From Posidonia oceanica (Eukaryota; Streptophyta; Magnoliopsida; Alismatales; Posidoniaceae): a stretch of 64,000 bases of DNA. The number at the start of each line of letters is the position of its first letter. The stretch's first letter is position 1. The DNA lies in NCBI GenBank assembly GCA_037176725.1, contig JAZBRS010000020.1, positions 57,130,001 to 57,194,000 on the forward strand. Direction: 5' to 3'. Below, piece by piece: positions 21,303-33,069 of this stretch. The notes under the pieces were generated by a model that was given only the letters and a program-made list of their open reading frames with translations, searched no databases and had not been told where the DNA came from. The position numbers and the translations under genes are program-made.

Positions 21303-21512
21303 CAATCTTTTTCAATCATCGATCACTCTTTTTCTTATCAATCAACCAATCAATCACTCTTTTTCTTATCAATCAATCAATCTCTCTTTTTCTCATCAAT
21401 CAACCAATTAATTACTCTTTTTCTTATCAATCAATCACTCTTTTTCTTATCAATCAATCAATCATCACTCTCTTTCTTATCAATCAATCAATAATCAATC
21501 ACTACTCTTTCC
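21303..21512 (+). repeat. (ATCA)n microsatellite
   Basis: TCAATCAATCA runs broken by CTCTTTTTCTTATC. The minus-strand equivalent at 29573-29705 in element 2 is a (TGAT)n run, so the microsatellite is a family feature. Confidence 0.85.
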
Positions 21513-22505
21513 GATTGATAGGACTGTAAACTATCATCTTGGGCTAATATCCTTTCTAGCCCGCAGTTGTGTTATACGGCTGACATCCAGTAACTGTCCC
21601 TCGTAATTGCACCTTCCGGTTGATAGGACCGAAAACTATCATTCTCTGGCTGATGATCCAAAACTCATCTTGGCTGATATCCAAAACTATCACTTGCAAT
21701 TACGTTATATGGCTGATATCCAGTAACTATCCCTTGCAATTGCTCTTTCCAGTTGATAGGACCGTAAACTATCGCTCCCGGTTGATAGGTCCGTAAACTA
21801 TCGCTCCCGTTTGATAGGCCCGTAAACTATCGCTCTTGGTTGATAGGACCGTAAACTATCATTTGCAATTACATTATACGGCTGATAACCATAACTATCC
21901 CTCATGATTGCGCTTTCTGGTTGATAGGACCGTAAACTATCGCTCCCGATTGATAGGTCCGTAAACTATCGCTTCCGGTTGATAGGCTCATAAACTATCG
22001 CTCCCGATTGATAGGCCCGTAAACTATCACTTCCGGTTGATAGGACCGTAAACTATCGCTGTGCCAATCATGTTATACGGCTAATATCTAGTAACTATCA
22101 CTCGCAAATGCCCTTTCCGGTTGATAGGACCATAAACTATCACTCCCAGTTGATAGGCCTGTAAACTATCGCTCCCGGTTGATAGGCTCGTAAACTATCG
22201 CTTCCGGTTGATAGGACCGTAAACTATCATTCTCTGGCATTTGCGTTATATGGCTGATAACCAGTAACTATCACTCATGGATTGTGCTCCCGGTTGATAG
22301 GCCCGTAAACTATCGCTCCCGGTTGATAGGACCGTAAACTATCCTGCACAATCATGTTTTACGGCTGATATCCAGTAACTATCACTCACAACTGCTTCCG
22401 GTTGATAGGTCCGTAAACTATCGCTTCCGGTTGATAGGTCCGTAAACTATCGCTTCCGATTGATAGGACCGTAAACTATCCGGCTGATAAGCTCGACATC
22501 TTATC
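21513..22505 (+). repeat. GATAG...CTATC hairpin array, about 21 units
   Basis: About 21 units of 26-30 bp read GGTTGATAGGACCGTAAACT then ATCGCTCCC. Each has GATAG and CTATC arms around 9 bases. Clusters of two to five units are separated by a spacer unit with TTATACGGCTGATATCCAGT then AACTATC, giving a higher-order layout. It lies about 520 bp before the polypurine tract. Confidence 0.88.
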
Positions 22506-23021
22506 ACCCTCTTCGCGCGACTTTGTCCCAGGAAGGCAAAGTCCTGCATCCCTTTGCGATAGGAGAGTCGGCCCCTCTCCCTCGCACTCCTTTTCGCTAG
22601 CTTGCTCCCCAGGCGAGGACAAGCTGCACTTTTCTTTCTCGCCTTGTCGCGCAAGTTTGGCCTGCCTATCGGGTCTTTGCGCCACATCACGTTTCTTTTT
22701 TGGCATTCTTCTTTTGCATCATCTTTGCACTTTCTTTTTCTAGCACTGCATACTAGTCCATCATCATCATCTTGTGCTGCTTCAGCATTCTCATCTGTAC
22801 TAACTTTTGCACTAACATTTGCATTGCATTTGCATTAGCATGCATTGCATTCATTTGCATCTCATCCATCTGCACCTGCACTGCATTGTGGCAACGAGCT
22901 ACGACTTTCAGTGCATCTGCCGAATAAGTGACTCACGCCAATAGCAAACTTCTGCTCCCGTTGGTCAGATGGGGTGTCTTGTCAACCTTGAGCAGCGGCC
23001 TCGCTTCGCTTGACCTTGCTC
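22506..23021 (+). other. Element 1 tail between hairpin array and polypurine tract
   Basis: Non-coding. The part to 22680 contains GGCAAAGTCC and GCGCGACTTTG words. The later part is rich in TTTGCAT. It matches 451-951 in element 2. Confidence 0.7.
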
Positions 23022-23034
23022 AGAGAGGGGCATC
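23022..23034 (+). other. Polypurine tract of element 1
   Basis: AGAGAGGGGCATC ends directly at the 3' LTR start. It primes plus-strand DNA synthesis. Confidence 0.85.
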
Positions 23035-26000
23035 TATTGACACCCCATTTTGACAGGCTTGAATCAATTGGAAACCTCTGGTGGCTTCTGGATCCAAATC
23101 TAGGTCCAAACCGACACATTCCTTTTCATCCTTCTTTCCAAAACTAGCCCAAAGTTAACCTAGAATTACACCTCTTTTCCAAGCCCAAAACCTATCCAAA
23201 AACCATAGAAAAACTCACCATTCCCAACTTCGCAAACCTACCCAAAAACCCTCAAATTTTCAAACCAAAACCACTCCCAAAAAACCCTAGAAAACCTAGG
23301 TAAAACTACCCTTTTTCTACACCTCAAAACCCTTCCAAAACTTTCCCAAAACCAAACTCAAACCCTAGGTCGAACACTAGAGACTCTAGGCCACACACTC
23401 CCCAAATTTCACCCCTTTTCTAAATCTCTAACCCCTTTATTTCATCAAATTATCCTTTTCTCTCTCCTAGATTATTCTTTTCTCTCTCCTCTCCCTCTCC
23501 TGATTATCCTCCTCCTTTTCCCCCCTTCTCTCCCTTCTTCTTGCCTGTCTGTGGGCCCCCCTTGTGCATCCATCTCTTCTGAATCTTATTTGTATTTTTA
23601 TCTTATTTTTAGCATTTTCCTTGACTTTCAAAAAAATTATTTTCTTTGAACTCTTCCTTTTCCTCTTTACTTCTTCATTTCTCCTTTTCTTTCTTCCTCT
23701 TTCTTTTCTTTTCCTCTCTTCTACTAAATCCCTAAAAAATCCTTAAAAACCTCTAAAACTTTGAAACAAAAGGAAAACAAACCAAAACCCTAAGAAAAAT
23801 AATTTAAAACATTAAACAAACAATTAAAAAACCAAAGCCTAACAAAATCTAACTAAAACCAAAAACCAAGAATGCAAGCTAAAAAATGCAAAACAAACAA
23901 AAAGAAAATGCTGTAAAATTAAGGAAAAAACCAAAATGTAATCAAAACAAGCAAAAGCAAAAACCCTACTAAAAACAATCAAAAACAAATCCTAAAAAAG
24001 GAAAGAAAACAATTAAAAAACACTAAGGCAAGTAATTAAGAAAAAGACTTAACTTAACAAATCTAAAAGAAACGGTTTGAAAACTTAATTAAAAAGAAAA
24101 AAGAAATAATCAAAAAGCTTGAAAAATCCAAAAACACTTAATTAAAAACTTAACAAGAAAACTTAACTAAAAAAAATTAAATATTAAAAGAGCTTAACAA
24201 AATCAAAAACAAATCAAAAAAGACTTAAAGAAAAGACTAAAATCAAAAACCTAAAACCCACCCTAATTAATTTAGAAACAAACTTTAAAAAATCCTAATT
24301 GACATCCCAAATACTTAACAGGAAAAACATAATTAAAAAACAATTTAAAAAACTTAACAAACATTTAAACAAAATCAAAAACAATTTAAAGAAAAGAAAA
24401 CCCTAAAAACCCTAATCAAAACTAAATCTCTTTAATCCTAATTAATTAATTAAAAAGACAATCATTAAAAAACCTAATCTAAAATCCAAATTTAAACACA
24501 ACTACTCCAAAAACATTTTCAAAACTTTTCTTCTTTTACTTTTATTTTATTCTAATTATTCTTCCCCTCCTTCCTTCCCCTTTCTTCCTTTCTTCCTTTC
24601 TTTTATTTATTTCCTTTTCTTTTTGGGCCCAGTCTGGCCCGTTCTTCCCTTCTGCTTTCTTTCTTTCATCTTCTTTCTCCTACGCAAAGCCCGGCCAGCG
24701 CCTTCTTCCTCCTCTTCCCTCCTTCTTCTTCTTCTTCCTCAGATCCTTCTTCCCACGCCAGTAGCTTTCTCATCCTCCTCTTTGAAATTCAACTTCCTCT
24801 TCCCTCCCGATCACCATCAGCTCCAGTTCACTCCTCCTCTCTCAGCTCTCAGCAGGATCCCCAGGGGGCATTCAATGCACGTCGCCTCCGGTTGTTCTCG
24901 CTGCAGTAGCTCAGCTCCCGCCGGTGGAATTTGAATTCCACTACGCGCCCTTCACTCCGTCAGCCTCTGATAAAACCTCCATTCCACTCCTCCTTCACTG
25001 CCTTTTGTCATCCAAGAGAGAGAGAGCACTAGAGAGAGCAGAAGCACCCAAATCCCTTCCTCCTTCCACTGCAAATCCAAGCTCCTTCTTCCTCTTCTTT
25101 TTCATCCCATCCAGAGCTTCCACACCCAGTAAACCACCTCCAATTTCCGTCCCCAATCTCACCTAGATAACCACCTTCTCAGCCACCCATCCAATAGCCA
25201 AAATCGCCCTGAAATCACCCCACAATTCCACCTAATCTTCAGCAGAACCCAGCACCTTCTTCCCCAGAATTCCCGTCCCCACAGTCCGCAGAAACCTTCC
25301 AAATTCTGCCTAGAAGCTCACCAAAACACCACCTTCCAGAACCCCTAAGCCATCAGCCCAACAGCTCTTCACAAACAAAACCTTCCACCACAAACACTTA
25401 CTCCCAATTCCACCAGAAAATCCGATCAACTGCCATCTCCCTCTCCAGCAAACCACGACCCTGTCTTAGCCCCCAGAATCCATCACCAGACCTCCAGCGA
25501 GTCACCGCCACCTTCCTACTGATCTGGAGAGCAGTACATCGCCACCTCCACCTCAGGCGACTTTGGCTGAACCCAAAGAAGCCATCTATCGCGCTGGTCT
25601 GCAGAAGCTGCTTCCGATCATCCAGCCAGCTCTAGAGCAACGCATCGAGCAGAACCAGACGCCCAGAAGCCATCGGAGACACCCGCAGCGCCTGGACGAA
25701 GCTCGCCGTCTTCTGCTAAATCAGCCCAGGTCGGGGGAACTCCTCAACCGCGGAAACAGGTAATTTCTTTCATCCCTAGCTTAGTTCTTCTCCCCTCTAG
25801 CTTCTCCACCCATTAGTTTAGCCTTTTGCTCCCTCCTGCCCGGAGTCAACGCCGCCGCGTCTTCTTCTTCTCCGACGAGGTCCGGCTCTGTCTCGCCGTT
25901 CCAGCCAGCAGAAAGCTGCTCCATTTGTCGTCCGAGGTTCGCACGGACCCTAGGAGCTCGACCGTGCTTCCAGATCAGTCCTCCGTCGCCGTTTCCGTCC

Positions 26001-27405
26001 GCTCTACCTCTGGACAGCTCTGCAGTGCTCCGACGCCATCTCCGATCATCTCCAGACCACGCCATGCCTCCCCGACGCTGCCCCGATCTCCGTCAAGCTC
26101 CAGCGAAGATCGCTTGCTGCTCTACGCCTCGCCAGCATCCCTCCTCCGCCGGTCATGGCCGCTGATAGCTCTGTGCTACAATGTCAATGGCCGCTGCAAT
26201 TTACTATGCGTTTATTGCCCTTAACCATGCTATTTTGCCATTAAATTGCACATCTGCCTTTTGTTTTTATTTTATTGCGCTTTAGTCCAGCCATCGTTTA
26301 TGACTCATTTAATTCTAAATTTAAATCTTATTAAATTGCATGAAAAACTTAAAAAACTGTCTAATTGCCTATTAGTCCTCCTGCTGTGTTTCCCTTTTAA
26401 GTTTATTTTAGTTCAGGCCCTGCAGCTTTCTATTATTGCATGTTAGTCCTTTAATTAATAATCTGATTTAATGCTTTAAGTTTACCTTAGTATATTGCAT
26501 TTTTAATCCTGTCGTTTTCTTCATTTGCATTTTAGTCCTCTGATATGTTGATTATGCATTTATTTTTCAACTTTTCTTACTGCATTGCATTTTTTCCCCC
26601 TTCAGTTTCTAATTTTTGCATATAAGTCCTCCATATCATGCACAGCATCTGTTAAATCACATTTTTGCTTATAAAATTGCATTTTAGACCCTGCATATTT
26701 CAAAATTACATATAGGTCCTTTGTATGTTTGCAAAACTCATTTAAATGCATATTTTTGCTTATAAAATTGCATTTTAGACCCTGCATATTTGAAAATTGC
26801 ACGTAGGTCCTCTGTTTGCATTCACTGACCATTAAAGACCACATTTTTGCTTATAAAATTGCATTTCAACCCCTACATGTTTCAAAATTGCATGTTAATC
26901 CTCCATATGATTTCAAAACTTACTCTAATGCATGTTTACCATATAAAATTGCATTTTAAATCCTGCATTTCGCAAAATTGCACTCAGACCCTCCAGCTTT
27001 CAAAAATCTTGCATATAATCCCCTAATTTTTCAAAATCTTTGCATTTAGGTCCAACTTTTTCAAAACTTGCACATAAGCTCCCAAGTTTTTTGAAAAGTC
27101 ATTCTTAGGCCCTTTTCATGCATTCCTGCATGCATTGCACCCATGCATCTTTGCATTTGGCATTCTTGCACACACTTAAGCATACTTAGCTCCCATTTAC
27201 ATGGGAGGACCTGTTTTGCACACCTCTAGGACCTCCTGTACACCTTGATCCATTCTTCTCCCCTGTTCTGGCCCCTCTACCTTGAAGCTGGGATATCTTC
27301 AGATCTGGCCGTTGGATCTTCTCAACTAAGCTACCTGGACGACCCCGGCCGAGCGCTCTTCAACATGGACCAAGCATTTCTCAGATCAGGCTTCAGATTT
27401 CCAAG

Positions 27406-27731
27406 GTAAGTCCTTCTGAACCCCTGCACAGCATTCATTTGCATACCATTTACATTGCATGCATTGTTTTTGCTTTCTGTTTCCTCGAGCATGTAGAATA
27501 GGACTCCCTCTTCCTATCTATCAACTCTGTCTCCTCTTTTCGCATACTCTCAGTGCCTTGTGTTGCGTTTCTCCTGGATTTACCATTAATTGCGACTTTC
27601 TTCCCCCTTTTCCACGATCCGATCGCATCGCAAGCTTTTGGCAGCGTGCGAGACATATCGTGGGACACTTTGGTGAGAAATGGTCACAGAACAGTGGTAA
27701 TCCTCCCACTTGCTTCCCTTCCCCTTTGTAG
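27406..27731 (+). other. Possible intron inside 3' LTR (326 bp)
   Basis: Donor CCAAG|GTAAGT and acceptor CCCCTTTGTAG|GTC are the same as in the 5' LTR, with identical spacing. Confidence 0.4.
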
Positions 27732-27871
27732 GTCTTCACACCTACATTGTGCGATCCTTAAACAGCGTTCGTCCTCACACTTGCGTTGTTTGCTCCCCAT
27801 TGCTTCTCTTACTCTTCTTCTTTGCATCTGCTTTTGCATGGCTTTATCGATGTTTTATTTCACCTGTTTTG

Positions 27872-28245
27872 GCACCGTTTTGCGTGCCCGCTCTGTCTTT
27901 GGCACTGTTTTGCATGCTTGCTCTGTTTTGGCACCTTTTTGCGTGCCTGCTGCGCTTTTGGCACCATTTTGCGTACCCACTTCCCTTTTGGCACCATTTT
28001 GCGTACTGGCTTTGCTTTTTCGCACCGTTTTACGTGTTCGCTTTGTTTTCTACACTGTTTTGCGTGCTGGCTTTGCTTTTTTGCACCGTTTTGTGTGCTG
28101 CTCTTGTTTCTTGCACCATTTTGCATGCTGGCTTTGTTTTCTGCACCGTTTTGCATGTCGCTCTGTCTTTTGCGTCGTTTTGCTTGCCGATCTCGTTTTC
28201 TTGCACCGTTTCACGTGTCGCTTCCGTTTCTCACATCGTTTCGCA
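27872..28245 (+). repeat. 30-bp tandem repeat in 3' LTR, about 13 units
   Basis: Same GCACCGTTTTGCGTGC family as at 6166, but with a different set and order of variants. The array has therefore rearranged since insertion. Confidence 0.85.
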
Positions 28246-28945
28246 CATTTTATGTCGTTTTCTCTTGCATGTCGCCTGCACTGCTTGGTTTTACTGCCGT
28301 TTTGCTTTTTCACTTGCATTTGCATATAAGGCAGTGATGCTTACTGCCTGGAGTTCTCACGAGCCAGGTTTCGACCGGTTCGGAACACAAACAGCATTGC
28401 TGAGCAGTTAGACAGCACGTTTACTTTCCTGCATTGCATCCCACCACTTAGAGCACACATTTGAGCATTCATTCAGGCATTCATTGGCAATTAAGCATTC
28501 AAACTTGCATTTCCCTGCGTATGCGAGCGTAAGCCTAGAAAGACTGATTCTCGGGCATGTCGGGGGTGCCTAACACCTTCCCAGCACGTAACAGGAGTCC
28601 TTGCCCAGTCTTTTGGCCCGCAATGACCATATTGCCCTTATCCTAGGCATGAGTCATCTCATTTGCATTCATTTGCATTTGTTTTCCTTTGCATTGCATC
28701 CTTTGCTTGGTTTTGCATGTTAACTAGTGCATTTCCCCGATTTTCCTTGTCTCCCGATAATAGACACGGTGGCAACTCTGAATTGTCTTATCTTCTTCTT
28801 TTCTTATCTTTCCTCCTCTATTTTAAGTGTTTTCGAGTTGAGCCCTCCTCCTCGGACATAGCCGCTTATAGTGAGCCTGATTCCGATCGGTGCACGTGAG
28901 CTTCTAGCAGTGTGCATGGACGATCTGAACACCGGGATTACTACA

Positions 28946-28950
28946 ACGAT
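28946..28950. repeat. Target-site duplication of element 1 (right copy)
   Basis: ACGAT, one mismatch from ACGGT at 1349-1353. Directly followed by CCTATC, the other half of the interrupted array unit. Confidence 0.8.
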
Positions 28951-29567
28951 CCTATCAATCGAAAGCAATAGTTTACGGGCCTATCAACTGGGAGCGATAG
29001 TTTACGGGCCTATCAACCGGGAGCGATAGTTTACGGTCCTATCAACCGGAAAGGGCATTTGCGAGTGATAGTTACGGGATATTAGCCATATAACATGATT
29101 AGCGCAGCGATCGTTTACGGGCCTATCAACCGGAAGCGATAGTTTACGGGCCTATCAACCAGGAGCGATAGTTCACGATCCTATCAACCAGAAGTGCAAT
29201 CATGAGGGATAGTTACTAGTTATCAGTCGTATAATGCAATTACAGGTGATAGTTTTGGATATCAGCCAAAGATGAGTTTTGAATCATCAGCCAGAGAACG
29301 ATAGTTTACGGTCCTATCAACCGGAAAGAGCAATTGCAAGGGATAGTTACTGGATATCAGCCGTATAACGTAATTGCAAGTGTTAGTTTTGGATATCAGC
29401 CAATGATGAGTTTTGGATCATCAGCTAGAGAATGATAGTTTACGGTCCTATCAACCAGAAGGAGCAATTACGAGGGACAGTTACTGGATGTCAGCCGTAT
29501 AACACAACTGCAAGATAGTTTTGGATATCAGCCAAAGATGATAGGTTACGGTCCTATCAACCGGAAA
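28951..29567 (-). repeat. Element 2 GATAG hairpin array, right part
   Basis: Continuation of 952-1353. Units read GATAGTTTACGGGCCTATC with spacer units GATAGTTACTGGATATCAGC and CCGTATAA. Mutated units such as GATCGTTTACGG occur. Minus-strand orientation relative to element 1. Confidence 0.85.
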
Positions 29568-29572
29568 GAGGA

Positions 29573-29657
29573 GTGATTGATTGATTGATAAGATTGGATG
29601 ATTGATTGATTGATTGATTGAAGAGATGATTGATTGATTGATTGATTGATGAGATTG

Positions 29658-29690
<33 letters not shown>

Positions 29691-29705
29691 GATTGATTGA
29701 TTGAT
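29573..29705 (-). repeat. Element 2 (TGAT)n microsatellite
   Basis: Long runs of GATTGATTGATT interrupted by GATAAGATT and GATGAGATT. Counterpart of 21303-21512. Confidence 0.85.
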
Positions 29706-29945
29706 AAGATATCGGGCTTATCGACCGGCAAAGAGAAAGAGATGATAAGATATTGAACTTATCGGCCGGCAAATGAATAGAATGATAAGATATCGAACTT
29801 ATCGGCCGGCAAAGAGAGGATGATAAGAATGATAAGATATTGGACTTATCGGCCGGCAAATGAATAGAATGATAAGATATTGGACTTATCGGCCGGCAAA
29901 GAGAGGATGGAAGAATGATAAGATATCGGACTTATTGACCGGCAG
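29706..29945 (-). repeat. Element 2 GATAAG hairpin array, about 6 units
   Basis: Units GATAAGATATCGGACTTATC followed by GGCCGGCAAA, with spacers AGAGAGGATGATAAGAATGA or AATGAATAGAAT. There are about half as many units as in element 1. Confidence 0.85.
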
Positions 29946-30432
29946 ATGAATGAGTTTCGCGAGAGCGAATCATCCCATGATACTAGGAATATCACGGGGG
30001 AAAGAGAGGGGGAATGATACCAAGGGCCGATCAAAAGATGCCCCTGGTATCCGGATGATGCCAGGGGTTGGCCAGCGCGTCCTTGGCATCAAAAACAGAG
30101 GGTGAAGACAAAACTAACGTGTTTGCCAGACGAGTAGTTTGGGGTACCAGCCCAGGGATGAGATCCGGATGACGGTGCTCGGCGGCTTTGCTTGCTCGGA
30201 TGGCATGGGTCAGCACTTGGATTGGTTGAAGAGGACTTTCCTGCGGTGTTTGGCAGCAAGTCTGGCCAGGGGCCCTGCAGATATGATTGATGTGATGCAT
30301 GCACTTGAAGCAGGCTTGAAATGCAAACAGGTGGTACAGAACGCCTTTGTATTGATAGAGCTTGATTACATGCTTGTGGCAGGCCAAAAGATACAGCATA
30401 AGACAAAACAGGCAGACAGCTACACAGATGCT
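29946..30432 (-). other. Element 2 link between arrays and third ORF
   Basis: Non-coding. It contains GGTACCAGCCCAGGGATGAG once where element 1 has the four-copy 50-bp repeat. A palindrome-like pair of CCCCTGGTAT/ATGCCAGGGG words lies at 30040-30070. Confidence 0.6.
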
Positions 30433-31635
30433 CTAGTCGATCCGAGCCTTCTTTGTCTTTCTGGAGTCGGGGAACTGGGGAGCGCCAGGAGGTATCTCAC
30501 TGATGGACCAGAACGCTTGTACCTCCGTCAGATATTTAGGAGTGCATCCCGAGCCTTGCGCAGATGCTAAGTCAGTAGACCGCACTCCATGCTGCATAAG
30601 ATCAGCCAGCTTAGTTGTAGTAGATGTTGAGCCGAATGGATATGCTTGAAGGAGCCTGGGGGCTGTGTTGTCTATGAAGGCGCCTTGCTGGAGGCCGAAC
30701 TGCCGCATGACCCGGATGGGATGATACTCCACACCTCCGGTGAATCCAGGCAGTACCACAAGTCGCGCATCGCGGGTGTTGAAGAAGATAGTGAAAGGCT
30801 CAGCCGCAGATGGGATGATGCGCCATGCTACAGTGTCGTCCGTCAGCTCTGATAGCTTCTTGTATTCTTCAGGGACGCTCTTGATTGTTCTGGCGTGGCT
30901 GCTGTTGCAGTAGGTCTCGATAGCATTGCCCTGGGGGCACAGTATGTTCAGTTCAAGATGTGCAGCCAGCCAGATCTGTACTAGCACTCTGCAGCCGTGG
31001 AAGTGTTGGCAGTGGTGGGAGATGCGGTTCAGCAGGCGATATGTTTCAGCCAAGACAACTGGTGCTAGGTCTATCTACCTAGTCACCACAGCTAGTGTGA
31101 TTTCAGCAATTTCTATCGCAACTGTCATCCGGCCATGACTGAATATCAGCTCTCCCAGAAATCGAGTGACAAATCCCCGAAGCCACAGATCATCCCCGAG
31201 CTCAGCACACTTGTCTATGATCTCATCAAAGTAATGCAGGCGCAGCATGGGCGTAAGGCCGCTGGTGCAGATCAGTCTTTGCTGGCACCGGTCAGAAGAT
31301 AGCCTAGATAGTTTGCAGAGGACCGCTATGTACTTGTCACGCCTCATGAAGATGGACGGTCCCATTAGCCGAGAGAAGCCACAGATGCGGCACACCTCTT
31401 CCAGTGTTGGTGTTAGCTCAGTCCTTCCGAAGCGGAAGACATGGTGCACTGGCTTCCAGAATGTTGCGGTAGCGCTCAGGAGGTGACAGCTTACTTCGAC
31501 ATCAGCTGCCTTCAGCAATTTTGTTGGTATACCCTAGAGGTGCAGCTTCTCACAGTCTTCCTAGGTAAGCTTGCCTATCCAACCCCATAGGGTCTCAGAA
31601 CAGTGCACTGGGGTCTTAAGAGTAGGATTACCCAT
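30433..31635 (-). pseudogene. Third ORF: plant-mobile-domain/DUF7745-like protein, element 2
   Basis: Counterpart of 18849-20051, with the same 1203-bp length from ATG (31635) to the final stop (30433-30435). Motifs: FWKPVHHVFRFGRTELTPTL, VVLAETYRLLNRISHHC, VEYHPIRVMRQFG, and a basic end SRKTKKARID. Two TAG stops (31561-31563 and 31534-31536) match those of element 1; a third TAG (31077-31079) replaces CAG. The C-terminal half (31053-30433) is open for 206 codons. Position and orientation relative to pol are the same as in element 1. Function unknown; domain assignment is by motif resemblance. Confidence 0.65.
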
Positions 31636-33069
31636 GGCGCAAGCCGTAGGGTGAAATAGGCAGATGCTGCAGAGTCTTCAAGGTACCTGTTATCAAGGCT
31701 GTAGACAGTCAGATCACACAGGCATATAATCTCTAAGTGAAAGCAGAATCTGAGGCTGATAAAGCAGTTCAATATATTCAGCAGTTAATATTAGAACAAA
31801 GCAGCTAAGCACACATAAGCAGAGGGGATTTCTATTGACATGGGGGCGAGGACTGGCAGGAGATCTGGACCAGCGCAGCCCAAGCGGAGTCCACGCGTGC
31901 TTGGCAAGAAGTACTGTCTCAGAGTCGAGGCAAGTTGCAGAGCGAAAAGATTGGAAAGAGGGTAGGGATGATTGGAGATGCAGGTATGTATGATGCAAGT
32001 TGATATGCTTAGGATAATGATTAGTATGCTTTGGTGCCCTCAGCATACGGAGTGCTTGGTTCCTACTGCAGAGGAAGGGAGTGGTCCCTGACTCACTGGG
32101 CCCTACTTGGACTCTTAGCTTGCTGGTGGCACTCCGGAACGGGTGTTGGCAGTATACAGGTGGTAGTGTGGTGAGGACAGGCTACCTGCCAAACTCTCAG
32201 GACCTACACCTACTTTTCTGCCCTCTTTTTTTGTTTTCTCCCTCATGGGTGTGCAGGCTTTCTCTGCCCCTAGCTAGGAGATGGTAAGTGTTTGCTTTTG
32301 AGGTGGCCAAGTTGTGGGCCTTTAGGCTTACACCCTAGGTTTTCTTCTAAGGTACGAGGGGATAATATTGCCTGTATTTTTGGGCTGACTTTTGTCCAAC
32401 CCTTTTCTTTTTCTCTTTTTTTTTTGCATTTCTTTTTTTTCCTTTTGTTTGGCTTCTTTTTCTCTTCTTTTTTTTCACAGGCTTTTGCTATCCCCATTTT
32501 GGAGGCAAAAAGAAGGGTGTTTGGGTTGTAATGGATGTGGGCTTTGGGTCTCCTTTGAGATGAGCTGGAGGAGCAGGATTAGACTACACACCCCTATCTC
32601 TGGGGCCGACTTCTATCTTCGCCTTCTGTTCCTTTTGATGTACTCAAGCCTAGATGTCTATTCTCTCTTTTTTGAACTCAAATCCTAGCATTTTTTCTCC
32701 CTCAGAAGTGTATGTCCTACGAGTTTAGGCAGTTCGCCTGTCTTGATGGGTGGTGGCTCCCTCACTAGCTAAGACATCAGAGTAGTGCCAGGTGAGACAA
32801 GGTTGACTCTTTCCAGAGCAGGCAAGCACTTCCGGTTTTCATCACCGGGCAGAAAATGCAATGCATGGATTGTGAGGATGACGATGATGATTTGAAAACA
32901 GGATGATGTTTGGAGAGGATGAGATGCAATGAGGATGCAAGAGAAGGATAGAAGAAGCATAAGCAAATGTACGAGAATAGAGATGTGAGAAGCAAGATAG
33001 GAGATGCAGGGAGATGAGAATGCAAGTGATTAGATGGGGGAGAAGCATCTGCAAGGGGGCTGCCTTGGG
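31636..33069 (-). other. Element 2 non-coding region between third ORF and pol
   Basis: Matches 17310-18848. A CT-rich run on the plus strand at about 32395-32480 mirrors the purine tract of element 1. No supportable ORF. Confidence 0.65.

Larger units (their letters stand above)
1354..28945 (+). mobile_element. Element 1: complete Tat/Ogre-type Ty3/gypsy retrotransposon, 27.6 kb
   Basis: Two long direct LTRs (1354-7169 and 23035-28945) enclose a 15.9 kb interior. The interior holds a primer-binding site, leader, gag, protease, RT, two RNase H domains, integrase, a third ORF, tandem arrays and a polypurine tract. A 5-bp target duplication (ACGGT/ACGAT) flanks it. Domain order, size, lack of a chromodomain, the second RNase H and 3' tandem repeats fit the Tat/Ogre lineage. 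All genes carry stops or frameshifts, so the copy is not autonomous now. It sits in the opposite orientation inside the hairpin array of a related element. Confidence 0.93.
23035..28945 (+). mobile_element. Element 1 3' LTR (5911 bp)
   Basis: It starts TATTGACACCCCATTTTGAC (TG changed to TA) and ends GGGATTACTACA. It is colinear with the 5' LTR: A-rich block 23740-24500, candidate promoter repeat about 26660-26990, possible intron 27406-27731, 30-bp repeat 27872-28245 and primer-like word 28770. Length differs from the 5' LTR mainly through small indels and the 30-bp repeat number. Divergence by eye is a few percent outside the A-rich block. Confidence 0.92.

Noticed and set aside
20918..21529. 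203-codon ORF of repeated ADKSDILS-type peptides
   Set aside because: Direct translation of the GATAAG hairpin array; changes with repeat number and is absent as an ORF of that length in element 2.
20748..22505. CRISPR-like regular repeats
   Set aside because: Spacers are themselves related, unit lengths vary, and the DNA is a plant retrotransposon 3' region.
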